In this document: positions 48,404 through 57,277 of the stretch, in pieces
Numbering within the stretch: position 1 is the stretch's first letter
How the letters are laid out: every line of letters begins with the position of its first letter
From: Nanobdellota archaeon
Lineage (GTDB): Archaea; Aenigmatarchaeota; Aenigmatarchaeia; QMZP01
Length of the DNA stretch: 64,000 nt
Direction: 5' to 3'
Assembly: GCA_018816245.1 (NCBI GenBank)
Contig: JAHIVW010000004.1
Location: 24,778-88,777, forward strand
Notes under the pieces: generated by a model
Told to the model about the DNA's origin: nothing
The model's database searches: none
The model's input: only the letters and a program-made list of their open reading frames with translations
Program-made: the position numbers and the translations under genes

Positions 48404-50155
48404 ATGTGTGGGATTATAGGCTATGTGGGGCATCAGGACGCTTTCCCCATTCTCGAACAGGGCCTCCGACGCCTCGAATACCGCGGCTACGACAGCTTCG
48501 GCTTCGCAACCCAGCACGAGGGAACGCTCCATATCACGAAGAGCGCTGGAAAGATCTCCGGAGCAACCCTGACCCCCCTTCCAGGTTCCATCGGGATTGC
48601 TCATACCCGCTGGGCAACGCATGGAGGGGTCACGGACGAGAATGCCCATCCACACGTCGACTGTTCCGGTTCTATCGCCGTTGTCCACAACGGGATTATC
48701 GAGAACTTCCAGGCGCTTCGCGCTGAGCTCGAGAAGAAGGGCCATTCTTTCTCCTCAGGGACGGATACCGAGATCATCGCTCACCTGATTGAGGAACAGA
48801 AGACCGACTTCGTCGAGGCGGTCCGCAAGGCAGCCTGCCGGCTTGCTGGCCGGTTCGCAATCGTCGCTGAACATGCTGGCGACAAGCTCCTTGTTGGCGT
48901 GCGACGAGGATCGCCCCTAATCGTCGGGACTGGCAAGGATGAGCTCTTCGTTGCCTCTGATATTCCTGCGTTTCTGACGCATACGAAAACCGTCATGTAT
49001 ATTGATGATGGTGAGTTTGTTGTCCTCTCTACGGAACCAAAATTCTTTTCCATCGAGACCGGAGAGCCGGTCACCAAGCGCCGGATCGAGGTTTCCTGGG
49101 ACGCGGCAGATGCGGAGAAAGGTGATTACCCCCATTTCATGATCAAGGAAATCATGGAGCAGAAGGAAACTATCCAACGTGCTATCCACCAAGACGACAA
49201 CGAAATTCAGCGAATTGCAGATGCCATCAAGAACGCCTACGGTACTTTTTTCATCGGCTGCGGGACTGCTGCAAAGGTCTGTCAGACAGCAGAGTATCTG
49301 TTCTCACGGATCGCGCAACGACACGTCAACTTTGTTCCTGCGAGCGAGTTCGCCTCTCATGAACACTTCCTGAAAGAAAACACGCTCGTGATCGCGGTTT
49401 CCCAGAGTGGTGAGACAGCAGATGTGCTTGAAGCAGTGGAAACAGCAAAGAAGAAGGGAGCAAAGGTAATCGCGATTGTAAACGTAACGGGATCGAGCCT
49501 GACGCGCATCGCTGACACGAGTTTCCTGATTAACGCAGGTCCTGAGCAGGCAGTTGCCAGCACAAAGGCTACCACCGCTCAGCTTGCCTTGGTTATGATG
49601 CTTGCCTATGCAACCGCAGGAAAACTTGATGAAGGCCGACGGCTGCTCGTTGATACCGCCGGCATGGTGAACGATATGCTTAACCCACGATACATGAAAT
49701 TGGTTGAAGGTATTGCAAAGCAAATGACCAACAAAAGAAATGCGTACATTATTGGCCGGGGGCTCAACTTCCCCATGGCACTTGAGGCTGCGATTAAGAT
49801 TATGGAAGTGTCATATGTGCATGCACAGGGATTTGCCGCCGGTGAACTGAAACACGGACCAATAGCCCTGATTCAGCAGGGTGAGCCGGTCATCGCAATC
49901 ATTCCTCAAGACGAAACGCACGATGCAATGATAAGCAATGTCATGGAAGTCAAGGCACGGGGTGGTTTTGTTATCGGGGTGTCGCCAAAGAATAATCCAG
50001 AGTTCGATGCCTGGATCCGTGTCCCTGACGCACGAAACGCGTCCCCAATTGTCTCGATCATTCCGATCCAAATCCTGGCATACTACCTGGGTGTGGCGCG
50101 AGGTTGTGATGTAGACAAACCCCGCAATCTCGCGAAGTCGGTGACGGTGAAATGA
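48404..50155 (+). CDS. glmS: Glutamine-fructose-6-phosphate aminotransferase
   Basis: 583 residues. Makes glucosamine-6-phosphate, the entry to UDP-GlcNAc. The N-terminal Ntn amidotransferase begins MCGIIGYVGHQDAFPILEQG with Cys2 as nucleophile. Two SIS domains (~265-400, 430-570) contain FIGCGTAAKVCQTAEYLFSR, VIAVSQSGETADVLEAVETA, and the end DKPRNLAKSVTVK, typical of GlmS. Start confirmed by Cys2. Overlaps the next gene by 4 bases; the sugar may feed S-layer glycosylation (inference). Confidence 0.96.
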   Translation: MCGIIGYVGHQDAFPILEQGLRRLEYRGYDSFGFATQHEGTLHITKSAGKISGATLTPLPGSIGIAHTRWATHGGVTDENAHPHVDCSGSIAVVHNGIIENFQALRAELEKKGHSFSSGTDTEIIAHLIEEQKTDFVEAVRKAACRLAGRFAIVAEHAGDKLLVGVRRGSPLIVGTGKDELFVASDIPAFLTHTKTVMYIDDGEFVVLSTEPKFFSIETGEPVTKRRIEVSWDAADAEKGDYPHFMIKEIMEQKETIQRAIHQDDNEIQRIADAIKNAYGTFFIGCGTAAKVCQTAEYLFSRIAQRHVNFVPASEFASHEHFLKENTLVIAVSQSGETADVLEAVETAKKKGAKVIAIVNVTGSSLTRIADTSFLINAGPEQAVASTKATTAQLALVMMLAYATAGKLDEGRRLLVDTAGMVNDMLNPRYMKLVEGIAKQMTNKRNAYIIGRGLNFPMALEAAIKIMEVSYVHAQGFAAGELKHGPIALIQQGEPVIAIIPQDETHDAMISNVMEVKARGGFVIGVSPKNNPEFDAWIRVPDARNASPIVSIIPIQILAYYLGVARGCDVDKPRNLAKSVTVK

Positions 50156-51348
50156 AACCACAAGCAGTGATTCTTGCAGCCGGTGCGTCAACGCGGATGC
50201 AACCGCTCACCCTGACGCGCCCCAAACCGCTGCTCCCGATGGTGAACAAGCCCATCATTGATCACACCCTGGAACAGCTCCGCGGCCTCGTGAAAGAATT
50301 GGTTCTTGTTGTTGGTTATAGGAAAGAGATGATCGAACAACATCTTCAGAACAGCCCGCTTGCGAAACACTTCGCCATCACGCTTGTTGAACAGAAGCAG
50401 CAACGCGGTACCGGTGATGCACTCCTGGCCGCAAAACAACATCTCAGCGACCGCTTCCTTGTCCTCAATGGTGATGATTTGTATTCCCAGAAAGACATTG
50501 CAGCGTGCCTCAAACAGGAGCGCTGCGTCCTCGTATGCGAAGTCCACAATCCGGAGATCTTCGGGGTCATTGAACATGATCAGGACGGAAAGGTTCTTCG
50601 GATCGTTGAAAAGGGGAAGTATCCTCCAACCAAGCTCGCAAATACAGGGCTGTTTCTATTGGACACCTCGATCTTTGCAACAAAGGTGCGACCTTCCAAA
50701 CGGAAGGAGATTGAATTGACAGATTGTGTGACAGCAGTTGCGAAGCATGCCCCGATAACGTATCATACCGTAGAGGGGTACTGGCTCCCAATCGGCTATC
50801 CGTGGAACATGCTCGATGCACATGAGTTTCTCATGGAAGGGGTGAAACGGCAAATCAAGGGGACTGTTGAAAAGGGAGCGACCGTGAATGGTAATGTCAG
50901 TATCGGGAAGGGGACGAGCGTGCTCTCCGGTTCGTATATTGACGGGCCGGTCGTGATCGGCGACAACTGTCACATTGGCCCGAACTGCTACCTCCGGAAA
51001 GGGACGGTCATCGGCGACAATTGTCACGTCGGCGCTGGAGTCGAGATCAAGAACTCCATTCTCTTCCCGAATACGAAGGTGCCGCACCTCACGTATGTGG
51101 GGGATTCGATCATCGGTGAGAATGTGAATATTGGTGGTGGGTCGATGATTGCGAATCTTCGGCACGACAATGCGAACATCAAGACTATGGTGAAGGGCAA
51201 GCTGCTTGACACAGGAAGAAGGAAATTCGGAGCCGTGATTGGGGACAACGTGAAGCTGGGAACAAAGACGATCATATATCCTGGACGGAAGATCGGGCCG
51301 GGAAAAACAACACTCCCTGGTCAGATTGTAAAACAGGACATTCGATAA
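50152..51348 (+). CDS. glmU: Bifunctional sugar-1-phosphate nucleotidyltransferase/acetyltransferase (GlmU-like)
   Basis: 398 residues. N-terminal nucleotidyltransferase (1-230) with AVILAAGASTRMQPLTLTRP, KPLLP; the C-terminal left-handed beta helix (~245-398) has hexapeptide repeats (VVIGDNCHIGPNCYLRKGTV, IGENVNIGGGSMIANLRHDN). Archaeal relatives carry out GlcN-1-P acetylation and UDP transfer. Coupled to glmS (ATGA), so the two likely make UDP-GlcNAc. Phosphoglucosamine mutase is not in the window. Confidence 0.9.
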   Translation: MKPQAVILAAGASTRMQPLTLTRPKPLLPMVNKPIIDHTLEQLRGLVKELVLVVGYRKEMIEQHLQNSPLAKHFAITLVEQKQQRGTGDALLAAKQHLSDRFLVLNGDDLYSQKDIAACLKQERCVLVCEVHNPEIFGVIEHDQDGKVLRIVEKGKYPPTKLANTGLFLLDTSIFATKVRPSKRKEIELTDCVTAVAKHAPITYHTVEGYWLPIGYPWNMLDAHEFLMEGVKRQIKGTVEKGATVNGNVSIGKGTSVLSGSYIDGPVVIGDNCHIGPNCYLRKGTVIGDNCHVGAGVEIKNSILFPNTKVPHLTYVGDSIIGENVNIGGGSMIANLRHDNANIKTMVKGKLLDTGRRKFGAVIGDNVKLGTKTIIYPGRKIGPGKTTLPGQIVKQDIR

Positions 51349-51378
51349 GGATTTAAGCGACTGAGGCGAAGGTTTGGT

Positions 51379-51801
51379 ATGGCACTCGGTGATTTTCCTG
51401 TTCAAGATGTTCTGAGCCTCGCAACGTCGCAGGAGTGGCTTGCGCTTGCGATCAATTTCATTCTTGCAACCCTTGTTGGGGGGATTGTCATTGCTCTGAT
51501 TGTCGGGATCGCAGCTCGGCGCTGGGGCGACGAAGTAAAGGTGCAGAATTCCTTTCTGTTGGTGCTGATCGCGACCGCAATCAGCTACTTTGGGGTACCG
51601 TTTCTCGGGGGATTGCTTCCTTCGTATGCCTTGCTGATCATTCCCGTCATTGTGTGGATTCTTCTCGCAAAACTCTTGTTCGGTGGGTTCTCCATTGTCC
51701 ACGCAATTATCATTGGTATTATTGGCTATGCGGTGACCTTGTTCGCCGTGCCGTATGCTGTTGGGTTTCTCTCAGCGTTCTTCCCAAGCTTCGGGTTCTA
51801 G
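51379..51801 (+). CDS. Four-helix membrane protein, unknown
   Basis: 140 residues, four hydrophobic segments (AINFILATLVGGIVIALIVG; NSFLLVLIATAISYFGVPFL; YALLIIPVIVWILLAKLLFG; IIIGIIGYAVTLFAVPYAVG). No charged residues in the last two helices and no known motif. 30 bases after the glmU-like gene, so perhaps in the same transcript. Confidence 0.55.
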   Translation: MALGDFPVQDVLSLATSQEWLALAINFILATLVGGIVIALIVGIAARRWGDEVKVQNSFLLVLIATAISYFGVPFLGGLLPSYALLIIPVIVWILLAKLLFGGFSIVHAIIIGIIGYAVTLFAVPYAVGFLSAFFPSFGF

Positions 51802-51803
51802 AA

Positions 51804-52337
51804 TCACACGATTTGTTTAATGACGCAGGGTGTTGGTAACTTTGCTTTCGCAATCCGCAGGACGTTCTTGATTTCTTTATCCTTCCCCTTGATTGACCAC
51901 ACGGTCACGAGAGTCTGCCCTGCCTTGACTTGGGCTGCGGTTCCAATCGGCTTACCAAAACTCTTCCGCATCCCAGTCTGGAACCGGTCTGCCCCGGCAC
52001 CGCTTGCCAACGGGTTCTCCCGGAGCACATGATGCGGAAATGGAAAAATCTTAAAGAAGAAGTTCTCCTCGCCGACGTCCTTGCCGAGCTGTCGCATGGT
52101 TGCGACACGGCAGGCCTCGAGTGCATTTGAGCGGATCTGGGCCGGCTTTTTGGCAATGATTGAGAATGCAACAGGGAAAGTTTTGTTTTCCTGTGCTATT
52201 CTGTTCCCGTTGTTGAAGCGGTGGATTTTTCGGACTGGGGCTCCCTTCACATAACCCTTGCGGGGCTTCCTGCGGGACTGGCGCGTCCAGGGACGCTCCA
52301 CGGTCCGATAGCACCTAGCTGGTCTGAGTGTTGCCAT
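51804..52337 (-). CDS. rpl10e: 50S ribosomal protein L10e (uL16)
   Basis: 177 residues, standard length. MATLRPARCYRTVERPWTRQ, KIHRFNNGNR and the conserved loop FPFPHHVLRENPLASGAGAD RFQTGMRKSFGKPIG are all present. A TTTAAATAGG box at 52361-52370 gives a leaderless start. Converges with the 51379 gene. Confidence 0.96.
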   Translation of the reverse strand: MATLRPARCYRTVERPWTRQSRRKPRKGYVKGAPVRKIHRFNNGNRIAQENKTFPVAFSIIAKKPAQIRSNALEACRVATMRQLGKDVGEENFFFKIFPFPHHVLRENPLASGAGADRFQTGMRKSFGKPIGTAAQVKAGQTLVTVWSIKGKDKEIKNVLRIAKAKLPTPCVIKQIV

Positions 52338-52466
52338 ACCGGTTCTATGAGCAAGAAGAGGTTTAAATAGGTTCGCAGAGGGGTCCCCATGTGAATTGGA
52401 GAGATTGTTTGTGCAGCTTGGTTTAAGATTTCAAAGACTTTTATGTCTCTGGTTCCCAAGCCGTCC

Positions 52467-52895
52467 ATGAAGACGATTGCCTACTTGATCACTCCTTCAG
52501 CAGAAGCTGAACTCCTTCCTGCATCAGGAAGCGAGGTTGCAGAGAGACTGAAGAAGCGGTTTCTCTCTGAAAAGGTATATCGCGTCTATGCCGCCCCAGG
52601 ACCGGGTCCAGAAAAACTGGCAGCATACGTCCTTGGGTCGCGAGGATTCAACATCATTTCTCAGTCTGATTTTGAAAGCAGTGACACGCCGGAGAAAGCC
52701 ACCCAGACACTCCGTGCAGTGATGGGTGTCAATCTCGGGAGAATCCTTGTTCTTTTTGTTTCAAATGAGTTCATCAACAAGGTCCTTGAAGGATACGGGT
52801 CAGCGAGGCGGGTAACACACGATGGATCACTTACTACAGTCTTGTTGAACTGGCAGAACAAGATTCAAGTCCATGAAGTAGATCAGCTTCTCTAG
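52467..52895 (+). CDS. Degenerate histidine-phosphatase-fold protein (putative)
   Basis: 142 residues from the ATG at 52467 (MKTIAYLITPSAEAELLPAS); GGTTTAAGA at about 52420-52428 supports this ATG over one 24 bases upstream. The order of elements recalls the phosphoglycerate mutase/histidine phosphatase superfamily: N-terminal strand (YLITPS where the family has RHG), KVYRVYAAPGPGPEKLAAYV (family: ysSpl.Ra.eTA), and ILVLFVSNEFINKVLEGYG (family: VsHG). All catalytic His/Arg positions are absent, so it would be inactive. Fold assignment is tentative; the gene looks real. Confidence 0.4.
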   Translation: MKTIAYLITPSAEAELLPASGSEVAERLKKRFLSEKVYRVYAAPGPGPEKLAAYVLGSRGFNIISQSDFESSDTPEKATQTLRAVMGVNLGRILVLFVSNEFINKVLEGYGSARRVTHDGSLTTVLLNWQNKIQVHEVDQLL

Positions 52896-54334
52896 AGTTT
52901 TTGGAGCTGAATCCCAATTCTTCGTTGCACTGCTCGCCGGAAGTTCGCACTTCGGCCTCGTTCCATGTCCTTCATGAACTGGTTCACACTGCGGTTCAAA
53001 AAGAAGCGGAAGAGGGACGAATACTTCATTTCCTTGTTGAAGTAGTTCTTGAAAAAATTCCTCATCACAACAGCGTACTTGACAGCATTCCGGACGCGCT
53101 CGATTTCTTCCTTGGTAAAGTTCTCAAGTTCGATGTTTGATTCATAATAGTAATCAAAGTCCTTGTAGTGGGACGCTTTGAGGATGTTCTGCTCTTGGGC
53201 AAGATCGTACAGCCCGGTTCCTGGAAGTGGTGTGGTCACGGAAACCTGCGCTGATGCTGGTTTGATTTCATCGAGCAGGTACAAGGTATCGAAGATTGAT
53301 TCCATGGTTTCTCCAGGTGACCCGACCATCAGGAAGGCATGGGGTTGTATGTCTGCTGCCCGCAACCGTTTGAATGCATCAACAATCTTTTCTCGTGAGA
53401 CACCTTTCCTGAAGATCTCGTTTCGGATATAGTCATTCCCACTTTCAACACCGACTGCCATCTTCATGCAGCCTGCTCGCCGTAACAAGCGAAGGGTGTC
53501 ATCATCAGGGACGGTGTCTGCGCGCGTATCACCCATCCAGTGGAGGGTGTTCCCTTGAGCGATGAGCTCTTGGGCAACACCCCGCATCCATTCTCGGCGG
53601 TAGGTAATGCCGTCGTCAGTAAAGACGAAGTTTGTGACCCTGCTGCCGCGGCTTCTGAACAATTCCTTGGCTGTCTCAATTTCATTAACCACGTTCTTCG
53701 GGCTCCGCTGTCGGAACTTCATACCGAAGATTTGGTTGAGGGTATCCTGGCAGTAGGTACAGGAGAAGGGACAACCACGGCTGCCATTGATGGTTAACTG
53801 ACCAATGTCAAAATAACGCTGATCCAATAGATCGCGCGCCGGGAAAGGAATGCTGTCGAGATCATGGATGGTATCTCGTGGTGGATTGATGATTACCTGG
53901 TCATCTTTCTTGAAGGCGCAGCCCTTCACTACTTCAAGATTGTTGAGATTTTCGAGCATTTCCGGTAACGTGATCTCACCTTCACCAATGATGACAATGT
54001 CCGCGAATTCTTCCAGAGTTTCCTTGGGTAGAATGGTTGCGTGTGGCCCGCCTGCGACAACGATACCAATAGGATTTTCCTTCTTGAACCAGGTCGCAAT
54101 CTTCTTGCAGTCATCTATGTAGATGGTTTGGAGAGTGAAGCAGAGTATGTCTGGTTTGTACTCTTTCAGTTGCTCGATCGTCACGTCTGGTGAGTGTGCA
54201 TAGCTGCCTTCAAAGTAGGCGAACTCCTCGGGATCCTTGTAGCCTTTCTCCCGAAGGACAGATGCGAGATACAACAGACCGAGAGGTTCGGCTCCGCCTC
54301 GGTTGTAACGGGGATGGATCAAGGCAAGTTTCAT
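52892..54334 (-). CDS. B12-binding radical SAM protein
   Basis: 480 residues from the ATG at 54334 (MKLALIHPRYNRGGAEPLGL). The N-terminal cobalamin-binding Rossmann domain (1-150: VVAGGPHATILPKE, DIVIIGEGEITLPEML) is followed by a radical SAM domain with the cluster motif GCPFSCTYCQD, MAVGVESGNDYIRNEIFRKG and HAFLMVGSPGETMESIF. Class B methyltransferases and related enzymes share this layout. No substrate partner is adjacent; the upstream neighbour is dcd. Substrate unknown (lipid, cofactor or RNA possible). Confidence 0.85.
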   Translation of the reverse strand: MKLALIHPRYNRGGAEPLGLLYLASVLREKGYKDPEEFAYFEGSYAHSPDVTIEQLKEYKPDILCFTLQTIYIDDCKKIATWFKKENPIGIVVAGGPHATILPKETLEEFADIVIIGEGEITLPEMLENLNNLEVVKGCAFKKDDQVIINPPRDTIHDLDSIPFPARDLLDQRYFDIGQLTINGSRGCPFSCTYCQDTLNQIFGMKFRQRSPKNVVNEIETAKELFRSRGSRVTNFVFTDDGITYRREWMRGVAQELIAQGNTLHWMGDTRADTVPDDDTLRLLRRAGCMKMAVGVESGNDYIRNEIFRKGVSREKIVDAFKRLRAADIQPHAFLMVGSPGETMESIFDTLYLLDEIKPASAQVSVTTPLPGTGLYDLAQEQNILKASHYKDFDYYYESNIELENFTKEEIERVRNAVKYAVVMRNFFKNYFNKEMKYSSLFRFFLNRSVNQFMKDMERGRSANFRRAVQRRIGIQLQKL

Positions 54335-54377
54335 GGTTTCACTCTCCGACCATATCATTTAAAAACGTGTTCCGGGG

Positions 54378-54935
54378 TTACTGGTCATCTTCATGCATTT
54401 TACTTTGTTCGACGGTCATTTGGTTGTGGTATTTTGTCTTGCGCTGATTGTACGGTCGTTCAGCAGGGGACGTCAGACGCATGACCAGAAGTTTACAAAT
54501 GCGCATATTCGGGTAGAGCATGACCGGCATACGACCAAGGTTTGAAATTTCAAGAACGAGCTTTCCTGAAAAACCAGGATCAATCCAGCCCGCGGTAATG
54601 TGGGCAGTGATCCCGAGCCTTCCAAGGGATGAGCGACCATCAACATAGCCAGCGTGGTCATCAGGAAGGGTGATTCGTTCCTTGGTAATCCCTAAGATGA
54701 AGTCCCCGGGGTGGATGATGAAGGGTTTGTCACTAACACTAAGCCCTTCGGTATAGGAACAGGGATCCTTCGAATCAATGAATGGTTGAGACGATGTCTT
54801 GAACACTTGGAATTCATTACCAAGACGAAGATCAACACATGCTGGTTGGATTTGTTGCTCGGGATTGTCAAGTGGCTCGATTTTGAGTTTCCCTTGTTCG
54901 AGGAGTTTCCTGAGTTCGTGATCGGGAAGAATCAT
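54378..54935 (-). CDS. dcd: dCTP deaminase (possibly bifunctional dUTP-forming/hydrolysing)
   Basis: 185 residues. Trimeric dUTPase-like fold with IQPACVDLRLGNEFQVFKTS, GYVDGRSSLGRLGITAHITA and GWIDPGFSGKLVLEISNLGR. Supplies dUTP/dUMP for the thymidylate synthase encoded just upstream on the same strand (22-base gap). The C-terminal tail is long and polar. Confidence 0.93.
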   Translation of the reverse strand: MILPDHELRKLLEQGKLKIEPLDNPEQQIQPACVDLRLGNEFQVFKTSSQPFIDSKDPCSYTEGLSVSDKPFIIHPGDFILGITKERITLPDDHAGYVDGRSSLGRLGITAHITAGWIDPGFSGKLVLEISNLGRMPVMLYPNMRICKLLVMRLTSPAERPYNQRKTKYHNQMTVEQSKMHEDDQ

Positions 54936-54957
54936 GGTCTACCTAGGGGGCCAAGGT

Positions 54958-56445
54958 TTAAGTTTCTGTTTTGAGCGGCTGGTCCTGGATGTAGGGAATG
55001 CCGAGTTTCAAGGAGAGCTCTGCCTTTTCCAGTTCTATACCCAGATCGATCGCATGCCCGAGGAGGCTCACGATGTTTTCTCTGGCGAGGATGTCCCGCA
55101 TTTCTGCTGCGCTCTTTGCCCAGTACACACCAAGGGTGATCTTCTTGGGTGTGGTGTGTTCGAGAACAATCTGTTTTGTCTCAGGATCTGTTGAAATGAT
55201 GAAATTGCCGCGCGGATCAACCCGGGTCATATGAGCCCGATAGGGTGGAAGGTTTTTCGTGGTTACTTTGGTTGCCCATTCCCACGTATCTTCGTACAAG
55301 TGTGCAGATTGGGATAAGATCATCAACGGACCGAGGTCAAGAGATTCTCCTGGTTTTTGGGCACACCATTCCTGACGGATATGTTCTTGGAGCGCACGCA
55401 ACCCGAACGCGTTTTCTGGGTACCCTTCGAACATGTCATGACTTCGGAAGATGGCAGTCATGTGCAACTTGTTTTCCGAGATGCGGAGCCAGAGGTGATT
55501 CAGACAGGGTGATCCTCCGATCTCAAGATCCTTTGTCGCGTCCCATAACCCGACGACAACCGCCCGCGAGACTGGCTGGCGGACGAGCTTGGCAACGGCA
55601 CGTTTGACCTGGTCAGTACCAAACCAGGAGCGCATACGGCTTCCGTAGGTGTAGTCGTTTTTGCTGATGCCTCCAGGCGTGTCTTGCGTGATACGGGGAA
55701 TATATTCCTTGATACTTTGTTCGTTGCAGGGGAGATAGCCCGGGACGAAGAAGTTGTTCGGATCCTCTTCGGTTATTATTGATAAGAGGTTGAGCACTTC
55801 TTTTTGCTGCGTCCCGTAATGGGTTCCTGACACTTTGCCGAATTTGAGAATCGTGTCAAGCACATTCAACCAGGCTTCGGCAACGGTTTTCCCTTCGACC
55901 CGGTGGCCGGTATATTCGCCGACAAAATGTTTTGTTTTGACGATTTCTTTCGGGAAGGGCTGTTTCTCCCGTATTTTTGTTGGCGCAGCGAAGGAATCGA
56001 AATCAAAGGTGGCGATGTTGGGTACCCGGGTGATGGTAATTGTTTCCCGAAGAGTTTCGAGTGCTTCTTTGGGGATATCTTTCGCGATAAACCCATCAAA
56101 CTCGCTGTTTACTTTCCAGACATCAGTGTCCGTTGCATCGATGTGGCCTTCAGTGAAGCCTTTTTGGAAAAAATCAAGGAGGACGATTCCAGACTTTGAG
56201 AAGTCCACTCCGGTGACAACGATCCGCTTGATTTGGGGGTTTGCCAGGAGGTTGCGGACGAGGAGATCGAGTCCTCGCTCTGCGGAGAAGAGCTGGCCAA
56301 TAACTGCATACTGGTCTGAGTGCAGCTTCGCTGCAATGTCCTTGGCCTTGGTCCAGAGGCTGACGATGGCAACGTCAGCGTCAGGACTGCCCCGGATCAA
56401 TTTCGCGGAAGAGGTGGCTTCCTCGAACAAGGACTCGAAGGTCAT
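54958..56445 (-). CDS. thyA: Thymidylate synthase fused to an MtrA-like N-terminal domain
   Basis: 495 residues, far longer than bacterial ThyA (~265). Residues ~1-200 resemble the MtrA-like (DUF4346-type) domain found in archaeal thymidylate synthases (YAVIGQLFSAERGLDLLVRN, IKRIVVTGVDFSKSGIVLLD). Residues ~205-440 form the ThyA fold: SPCLNHLWLRISENKLHMTA with the catalytic Cys, then FRSHDMFEGYPENAFGLRAL. Methylates dUMP; the C1 carrier in this lineage is unknown. Pairs with dcd. Confidence 0.88.
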   Translation of the reverse strand: MTFESLFEEATSSAKLIRGSPDADVAIVSLWTKAKDIAAKLHSDQYAVIGQLFSAERGLDLLVRNLLANPQIKRIVVTGVDFSKSGIVLLDFFQKGFTEGHIDATDTDVWKVNSEFDGFIAKDIPKEALETLRETITITRVPNIATFDFDSFAAPTKIREKQPFPKEIVKTKHFVGEYTGHRVEGKTVAEAWLNVLDTILKFGKVSGTHYGTQQKEVLNLLSIITEEDPNNFFVPGYLPCNEQSIKEYIPRITQDTPGGISKNDYTYGSRMRSWFGTDQVKRAVAKLVRQPVSRAVVVGLWDATKDLEIGGSPCLNHLWLRISENKLHMTAIFRSHDMFEGYPENAFGLRALQEHIRQEWCAQKPGESLDLGPLMILSQSAHLYEDTWEWATKVTTKNLPPYRAHMTRVDPRGNFIISTDPETKQIVLEHTTPKKITLGVYWAKSAAEMRDILARENIVSLLGHAIDLGIELEKAELSLKLGIPYIQDQPLKTET

Positions 56446-56492
56446 ACCTTCGATTGTGGGGAAGAAAATAAAAGGGTTCGGCTCCGAACGTG

Positions 56493-57218
56493 CTAGCCGG
56501 TCATGCTTTCGTACAGGCGTCTGAGCTGTTGGTTTGCTCTGAGGTACTGTTCCCCTTGAACATGAAGTTCTTGAGCCCGTTGCCTTGAGAAATTGAGAAC
56601 TCTCCCAACTTCTTCAAATGTAGGGGATTCTTCTTGAAGTCCCTTCAACGTGATAACTTCTCGCTGCAGTCGATGTGGTATTCCTTCAACAACTTTACGA
56701 ACAGAATCCTGCAGGTCATGCGTAGCAGCAACGTCAAAAGGATTGAGGATAGTGTTCCCGTTTTCGTGGATATCGGACCGATATGCAGTATCACCACTTG
56801 GTTTTGTTACCTCAAGTGGATAGACTCTTCCTGTAGGAGGAAATCGTTTTTGTGAACAGAGATCTCGTTGGGTTCGATTCAGTTCATTACGAACCGCTAC
56901 TGTAAGAGCAGCATCAAATTTTCCTTTTGCTGGGCTATAACCGTTCAGTATTCTTATCAGTCCTAGATTTCCCATCTGAACAAGATCATCAAAATCAAAA
57001 AAAGGATTATCAGACCACGGTTTCAAGTCTGCATATGGTGCAACGAGACGAGCAATGAGATATTGTTTTCCGGCAGCAAGTTCTTCTCGTGCTGCCACTG
57101 GATCTCCAGAAGTATTTTGGTAGATGCAAGCGAGAAGTTCCCTTTCTCTCGTTCTTGAAAGTGGTGGAAACTTCTCCCGATAGTCCGAAATGCGACTCAA
57201 GGTATTCGGTGTAAGCAT
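56493..57218 (-). CDS. Sigma-70-family RNA polymerase sigma-factor-like protein
   Basis: 241 residues. Region 1.2/2 at ~20-118: RERELLACIYQNTSGDPVAA, then YLIARLVAPYA, FDFDDLVQMGNLGLIRILNG YSPAKGKFD and AVRNELNRTQRDL (family: DLiQeGnlGLirAv..fdp.kG.kF.tyA...IR..i.r). Region 4 at ~172-228: LQREVITLKGLQEESPTFEE VGRVLNFSRQRAQELHVQGE QYLR (helix-turn-helix for the -35 element). The -10-binding aromatic motif is weak. A TGTATAAAAAC box (57241-57251) gives a leaderless start. A bacterial-type protein in an archaeal genome. Confidence 0.75.
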   Translation of the reverse strand: MLTPNTLSRISDYREKFPPLSRTRERELLACIYQNTSGDPVAAREELAAGKQYLIARLVAPYADLKPWSDNPFFDFDDLVQMGNLGLIRILNGYSPAKGKFDAALTVAVRNELNRTQRDLCSQKRFPPTGRVYPLEVTKPSGDTAYRSDIHENGNTILNPFDVAATHDLQDSVRKVVEGIPHRLQREVITLKGLQEESPTFEEVGRVLNFSRQRAQELHVQGEQYLRANQQLRRLYESMTG

Positions 57219-57260
57219 ACCGCATGATGAATAAGAATGTTTTTATACACATTGCTTGTC

Positions 57261-57277
57261 GTATAACACTGTTATAC
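57261..57277. promoter_or_regulatory. Perfect palindrome GTATAACA-C-TGTTATAC upstream of the sigma-like gene
   Basis: 17-bp perfect palindrome, 10 bases upstream of the likely TATA box and overlapping the smc stop codon. Same half-sites as at 17562, 31920 and, less well, 60780. Confidence 0.55.

Noticed and set aside
48214..48405. 63-codon frame on the minus strand between the S-layer gene and glmS
   Set aside because: It covers the glmS promoter, has no ribosome site, and its composition is that of A/T-rich control DNA.
50656..51702. 348-codon open frame on the minus strand
   Set aside because: Opposite the beta-helix half of the glmU-like gene and the 51379 gene; hexapeptide codons open the reverse frame. 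No promoter or motif.
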